Source: Ricinus communis
Lineage: Eukaryota > Streptophyta > Magnoliopsida > Malpighiales > Euphorbiaceae
Direction: 5' to 3'
Length of the DNA: 64,000 nucleotides
NCBI RefSeq assembly: GCF_019578655.1
Contig: NC_063258.1
Coordinates: forward strand, 5,315,283 to 5,379,282
The position numbers were made by a program, and so were the translations under genes. The notes below the pieces were generated by a model. It was not told the DNA's origin. It worked only from the letters and a program-made list of their open reading frames with translations, and searched no databases. Positions 52,023-64,000 of this stretch are shown one piece after another (position 1 is the first letter of the stretch; each line of letters begins with the position of its first letter).

Positions 52023-52983
52023 TCATAAGCTGCTTAGCTTGAAGCTTGAGTTCCTGAACTTATGTCGTGCATTATACACTTTGTTTTTGGAGTTAATTAT
52101 TTGTCGTAGAACTACTAAATCAGATCCTGTAACATAAATGTTCAGTGTGACATCATCTATTAAAACAGGTATGATGACCTGTTTATGCAGGGTTACGGAT
52201 GTCTGATGAAATCGAGCCTTACCAAGAAGTGTTTTGATTACAGCCATTGCTGCCAGCTGCTCTGCCTCTTTCTTGCTTGCACATACCTCACCAGTGTAAG
52301 TTTTACCATCGAAAAGCAATGAAGAGATAAAAACTGGTCGCAACTCTTCTTTTTGGATGGTTGTATACTTCGGTGTTCTGAGGTTCATCCTGACAGCATA
52401 TTCATGCAGAACAGATTTGCAAATTTTTGGATCCTGAATGGATATAATGTAAAAATGATTTGCATGATTCTATCAGCAATACTATAGTGAATGGATTCTG
52501 CAGTATCTTATTAAGTAGCATTGACTAGAGAAGGTGATCTTGCTTCTGAATTTAACAAACAATTTTAATAAACCTGACAGTTTATACACCCTATTAAAAT
52601 CGAAGTGCCATTCATCTTTCATCTTCTCTTTTATGCACCCAAGAGAACATTTTGCAGCATGCTGCTCACCTTCCTTTCGATGCGGAAATGTTAACCTGGA
52701 CATGTAAGTTGATACATCAATCAACACAGTTGCCTTAAACCTCGGCGCGTGTTGGAATCCTTCATTGATACGAACTCGAACTGGATACGTTCAAACACCA
52801 AAATAAGTAATGGTGAGAAAATCAAACTGATAAACGCTCTCCCTATTTAAGAGGAAATAGGCTAGTGGATTCATGCTAGTTGACTTAGATGCATCCTTGG
52901 TTGCATCATTCATTGACAGTGTGATAACTTGGTAATGGTAATTAGAATTTTGGAGAGTGTTATTGCAGAAGGTTCTTATACAT
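52023..52983 (-). pseudogene. Double-stranded-RNA-binding protein (DRB-like) gene with a broken first exon
   Basis: Plant DRB proteins carry two dsRNA-binding motifs and partner Dicer-like enzymes or act in related RNA pathways. Two exons on the minus strand are well preserved. 52780-52590 encodes RINEGFQHAPRFKATVLID and PHRKEGEQHAAKCSLG, the second half of the first motif. 52433-52023 encodes DPKICKSVLHEYAVRMNLR, TPKYTTIQKEELRPVFISSL, SKKEAEQLAAMAVIKTLLG and a tail with IINSKNKVYNARHK. They join in phase through GT-AG sites. The expected first exon appears just upstream from an ATG at 52983 (MYKNLLQ) and aligns with the usual DRB start, but carries TAA at codon 8 (52962-52960) and again at codon 14. 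Either the gene is dead or another first exon is used. No exon beyond 52023 was found. Confidence 0.75.
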
Positions 52984-53540
52984 CAGATGTTCTGGAAAGC
53001 TTGAACAGATCAACAACTAGCTTTTATAAATATATAAAAAATCTATACAATATATAATTTTTTATATTTATTTTATTATAACTTCAAAAAAATAAAAGCA
53101 CGAAGACAAAAGTCTTTGCACGTATTATGGTTCTCTAATCCATAATATATTCTAAACCACGGTCTATAATATAAGAATAAAGACCAACCAGCTTGGTAGA
53201 GGCTTTTTTCCTTTTTTATTAGTTTTAAAATCATTATACGACAATATTTCTAAAGCGGTTGGTTTACATTCGATGATTTAACTGATTGAACCGTCGGTTA
53301 GACGAATATAATACAAATTAATTATATTTTACTTATCGTACTTTAAAATAGTAATTATAATAAACTTATGTTGTGTTTATCTTTAGATTTGGATTTGATT
53401 CAAAACCTTAATTAATTTAATAGCCCCAAAAACATTATATTTTAAATTCTCAGTAATTTCAATCTAATCTCTTTTATCTTTCAACTTAACTTCTTTTCTT
53501 CCATCGTCTTTATCTACAATTCTCAGCAAATCGGCCAAAA
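52984..53540. other. Spacer between the DRB-like and RPL14-like loci
   Basis: AT-rich; no gene seen. The last 60 bases may be 5' UTR of the mRNA from which the RPL14 retrocopy arose. Confidence 0.4.
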
Positions 53541-53937
53541 CTGCAGTTCAAGAGGTACATTGGGAGAGTGGCTCTAATCAACTACAACAAGGATTACAGG
53601 AAGCTAGTTGTTATAGTCGACGTTATCGATCAAAATAAGGCTCTGGTTGATGCTCCTGATATGTTAAGGAGCAAAATGAACTTCAGGAGGTTAATTAACA
53701 CTGACAGACAATGATTGACATCAGAAGGGTTCTTAAAAAGAAAACTCTAGTTAAAGCCGATGTAAAGAACAAGTGGGAGAATAGTTCTTGGAGAAGGAAG
53801 CTCATTGTGCAGAAGAGAAGGGCTTCAAACTCATGTTGACAAAGATCAAGAGAGGAGGAATCATCAGGCAGGAGCTTGCAAAACTTGAAAAGGAGGCTGC
53901 TGGTTTTAAGCCTTCCTGGACAATATTAAAATTATGA
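53541..53937 (+). pseudogene. RPL14: Processed pseudogene of 60S ribosomal protein L14
   Basis: The plus strand reads [48 protein letters not shown] without introns, recognisable as eL14. The frame ends at a TGA (53712-53714). After that the rest of the protein can still be followed in shifted frames ([11 protein letters not shown] near 53760-53790, KLIVQKRRA near 53800, KIKRGGIIRQELAKLEKE near 53845-53895). The normal start codon is lost, and codons are missing before IGRV. Lack of introns plus decay indicates a retrocopy. No clear poly(A) tail remains. Confidence 0.88.
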
Positions 53938-54497
53938 ATGATAGCTAATAGACCTTTTTTTATTTCTTTTATAAAAAAAGAAAGCTGCTGGATAATCAAC
54001 TATGTTTTATTCGTAGAGAAAGAAAATGAAAAAAAAAAAAATTCCTGCAAATATAGTTATTTAGACCAATTAGATCGGACTGATCATCAATTGCCAATTG
54101 AACTGGCCAGTCCAATTTTTAAAGCAGTAGTTTGAATAATGCATCAGAATTCATTCCAAATAAACTATATATTGATTTCCTCATAAACATCACTGAACAA
54201 AATAAGACACCTTTCCTTCAGGTCAAATTTTTTTCCTATTTTTCATATAGTATGACTGAGCAACAGAACAAAATCTCTGTGTTTGTCCAAAAAATACAGA
54301 TAGACTTCTCCCCAGAAACAAAAGAATACAGCTGGAGTTGCATTTTTATGATTTAGCAACCAACACATATGATGGGGTAACTATGCCAATGAAGTCCTAC
54401 TGCTGTTTGCTTCTACCTGTATCCATATAATGGAGGAAGATGGGGCAGATTATGAGGTTCTTACATTTGAATCTCGAGAATATTACAACAAATATCG
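53938..54497. other. Spacer and 3' region of the MAP kinase gene
   Basis: Contains A-rich tracts and no gene. The right part should be the 3' UTR of the minus-strand MAP kinase. Confidence 0.4.
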
Positions 54498-62539
<8,042 letters not shown>

Positions 62540-64000
62540 TTAATTCTCTTCTTCTTTAATTTGTAGCCACTGGATTTCTTGCATTTGCGCCCTTCCTCTC
62601 CCTTTTTTTGTATTATAAATTTGCTATTTTTGCTCTGGTTTTGCCATCTATAATTGCTGTCATTATTTATTTATTATCATATGATCTATTCACCAGATCA
62701 AATAATATTCAGACACATGGTCCAATACCCCTGAGCTTATGTTATTAGATCAAATCAGTCCAATTTCGTTTTTGCCAACAATAAAACTCTCTGAAAAAAA
62801 AACTCACAATTTTTATTTAAAGACTAAATGAATTTAAATTTTAACTAATTTCTAAACTGCAATTCACACTTTTTATTGATATATTAAAATATAAGTTTTA
62901 TTATTTTATTTATTTTTTTAATTAATTATTTTCCTCACAACACTGCTATTATTACCGTTTTACTTTCATTATTGTCGTATCTCTATATTCATCATTATCA
63001 TTCCACTATCTTCATCTAACATATTAATAAATTAATTAAAATAAGTAATATTAATTTTATTAATCAACACTCAATTCATATCTTTGAGAAATATATATAA
63101 TATAACCATTAAAAATAGCTAAAATTTAAATTTATTAGGCCTTAAAATTGGAATTGTAGACCTAATTGTTAGACAAAATGAAAAATTGAGTCATTTGGTC
63201 TTTTACGAAAATTTAAGGGGCAAAGAGTCCAATAATATTCTTCCTGATCTGGGTTCCTTGTCATTATTGCATGCTTCTCTCCTTAAATAAAGTACTTCAC
63301 TGTTTTCTTCATTTTTTGAAACATAAATAATAACGATCATTATTATGGTAAATGCAATATACCTACCTATATTTAAAAACCAAAATAATAACAATCATTA
63401 TTATGGTAAATACAAAATATCTATCTATATATGTATACATTAATTTTTAAAATTTTAAATCTTTTTTATATATTAATTTTTGACATATAAATTTTTTATT
63501 TTTATATGTATATTTATTTTTGACACGTGAAATTCAAGTTTATATATAATTTTATAGTTATTTTTATTAATTTATTAATTAATAAATTATATTTTAAATT
63601 AAATATTGACTCTAGTTTTAAAAATAATATTTTAATTATTTTAATATTATATTTTATTAATAAAATATTCTAATCAGGATAATGATATTAATTTTATTCT
63701 AAAAACAGTATATTAATTATATTTTAATATTATATTAACTTAAAAATTAGTTTTCTAATTAGATAATAATTCTAAATTAAAAAATAATTTTTATGTTTAC
63801 ATGTTTATTTATTTTTGACATATGAGATTCAAACTTATGTGTAATTATATGATTTTTTTATTAATTTATTTATTAATAAATTGTGTTCCTAATTAAATAC
63901 TTATTCTAATAATAATACGCATCTCTTTCCTCGATCAATTCGTCTGCTCACTTGAAGTGGATCTCTTATCTATATTCGACAGCTTGAAGAGGCTGATGGC
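62540..64000. other. MAP kinase upstream region and AT-rich DNA with direct repeats
   Basis: The first 150 bases are the likely 5' UTR and promoter; no clear TATA box. AATAATAAC.ATCATTATTATGG occurs at 63326 and again at 63384 (58-bp period, tandem). A larger diverged direct repeat pairs about 63487-63610 with 63784-63900, both containing TTTATTTATTTTTGACA.ATGA-type phrases. No gene seen to the window end. Confidence 0.5.

Overview
This is a window of plant nuclear DNA, almost certainly from a eudicot. It is very AT-rich, its genes are split by GT-AG introns, and it holds Ty1/copia, Ty3/gypsy-like, LINE, MITE and caulimovirid-like remnants. The gene families present (a TDY-class MAP kinase, a DYW-type pentatricopeptide repeat protein, a SPARK-type GPI-anchored protein, a plant AIP1 and an MFT-like PEBP fragment) are all plant-typical. 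I cannot name the species from sequence alone. A rosid such as a member of Malpighiales would fit, but that is a guess.

Layout. 1-3.2 kb: AT-rich intergenic DNA. 3.7-9.6 kb (minus): a complete six-exon gene for actin-interacting protein 1 (AIP1, 611 aa). 9.6-19 kb: a repeat-dense block with a decayed caulimovirid-like fragment, nested direct repeats and a 1.65-kb insertion flanked by a 13-bp duplication; the insertion contains a gypsy-like LTR piece. 20.1-24.5 kb (minus): a truncated MOTHER OF FT AND TFL1 (MFT)-like gene whose second exon is joined to a decayed copia gag region. 26.2-29.0 kb: a possible gypsy-like LTR and a MITE. 30.4-32.5 kb (minus): a two-exon GPI-anchored SPARK-type protein gene. 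32.8-42.6 kb: gene-poor AT-rich DNA with one clear MITE. 42.6-45.3 kb: a 3' copia remnant (minus) abutting a LINE remnant (plus). 45.8-48.8 kb (plus): a PLS-DYW PPR gene, unusual in having an intron. 49.2 kb: a 35-bp minisatellite. 52.0-53.0 kb (minus): a double-stranded-RNA-binding protein gene with a broken first exon. 53.5-53.9 kb (plus): a processed pseudogene of ribosomal protein L14. 54.5-62.5 kb (minus): a complete 11-exon group D (TDY) MAP kinase of the MPK8/MPK15 type (621 aa), with a Mutator-like MITE in intron 4.

The four intact genes belong to separate cellular functions (actin turnover, cell-surface signalling or structure, organelle RNA editing, MAP kinase signalling) and do not form a functional cluster. 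The most unusual loci are the gag-MFT junction, the caulimovirid fragment inside nested duplications, the intron in the DYW-PPR gene, and the DRB gene with stop codons confined to its first exon. Exon boundaries were read by eye from reading frame continuity and GT-AG sites; no transcript evidence was available.
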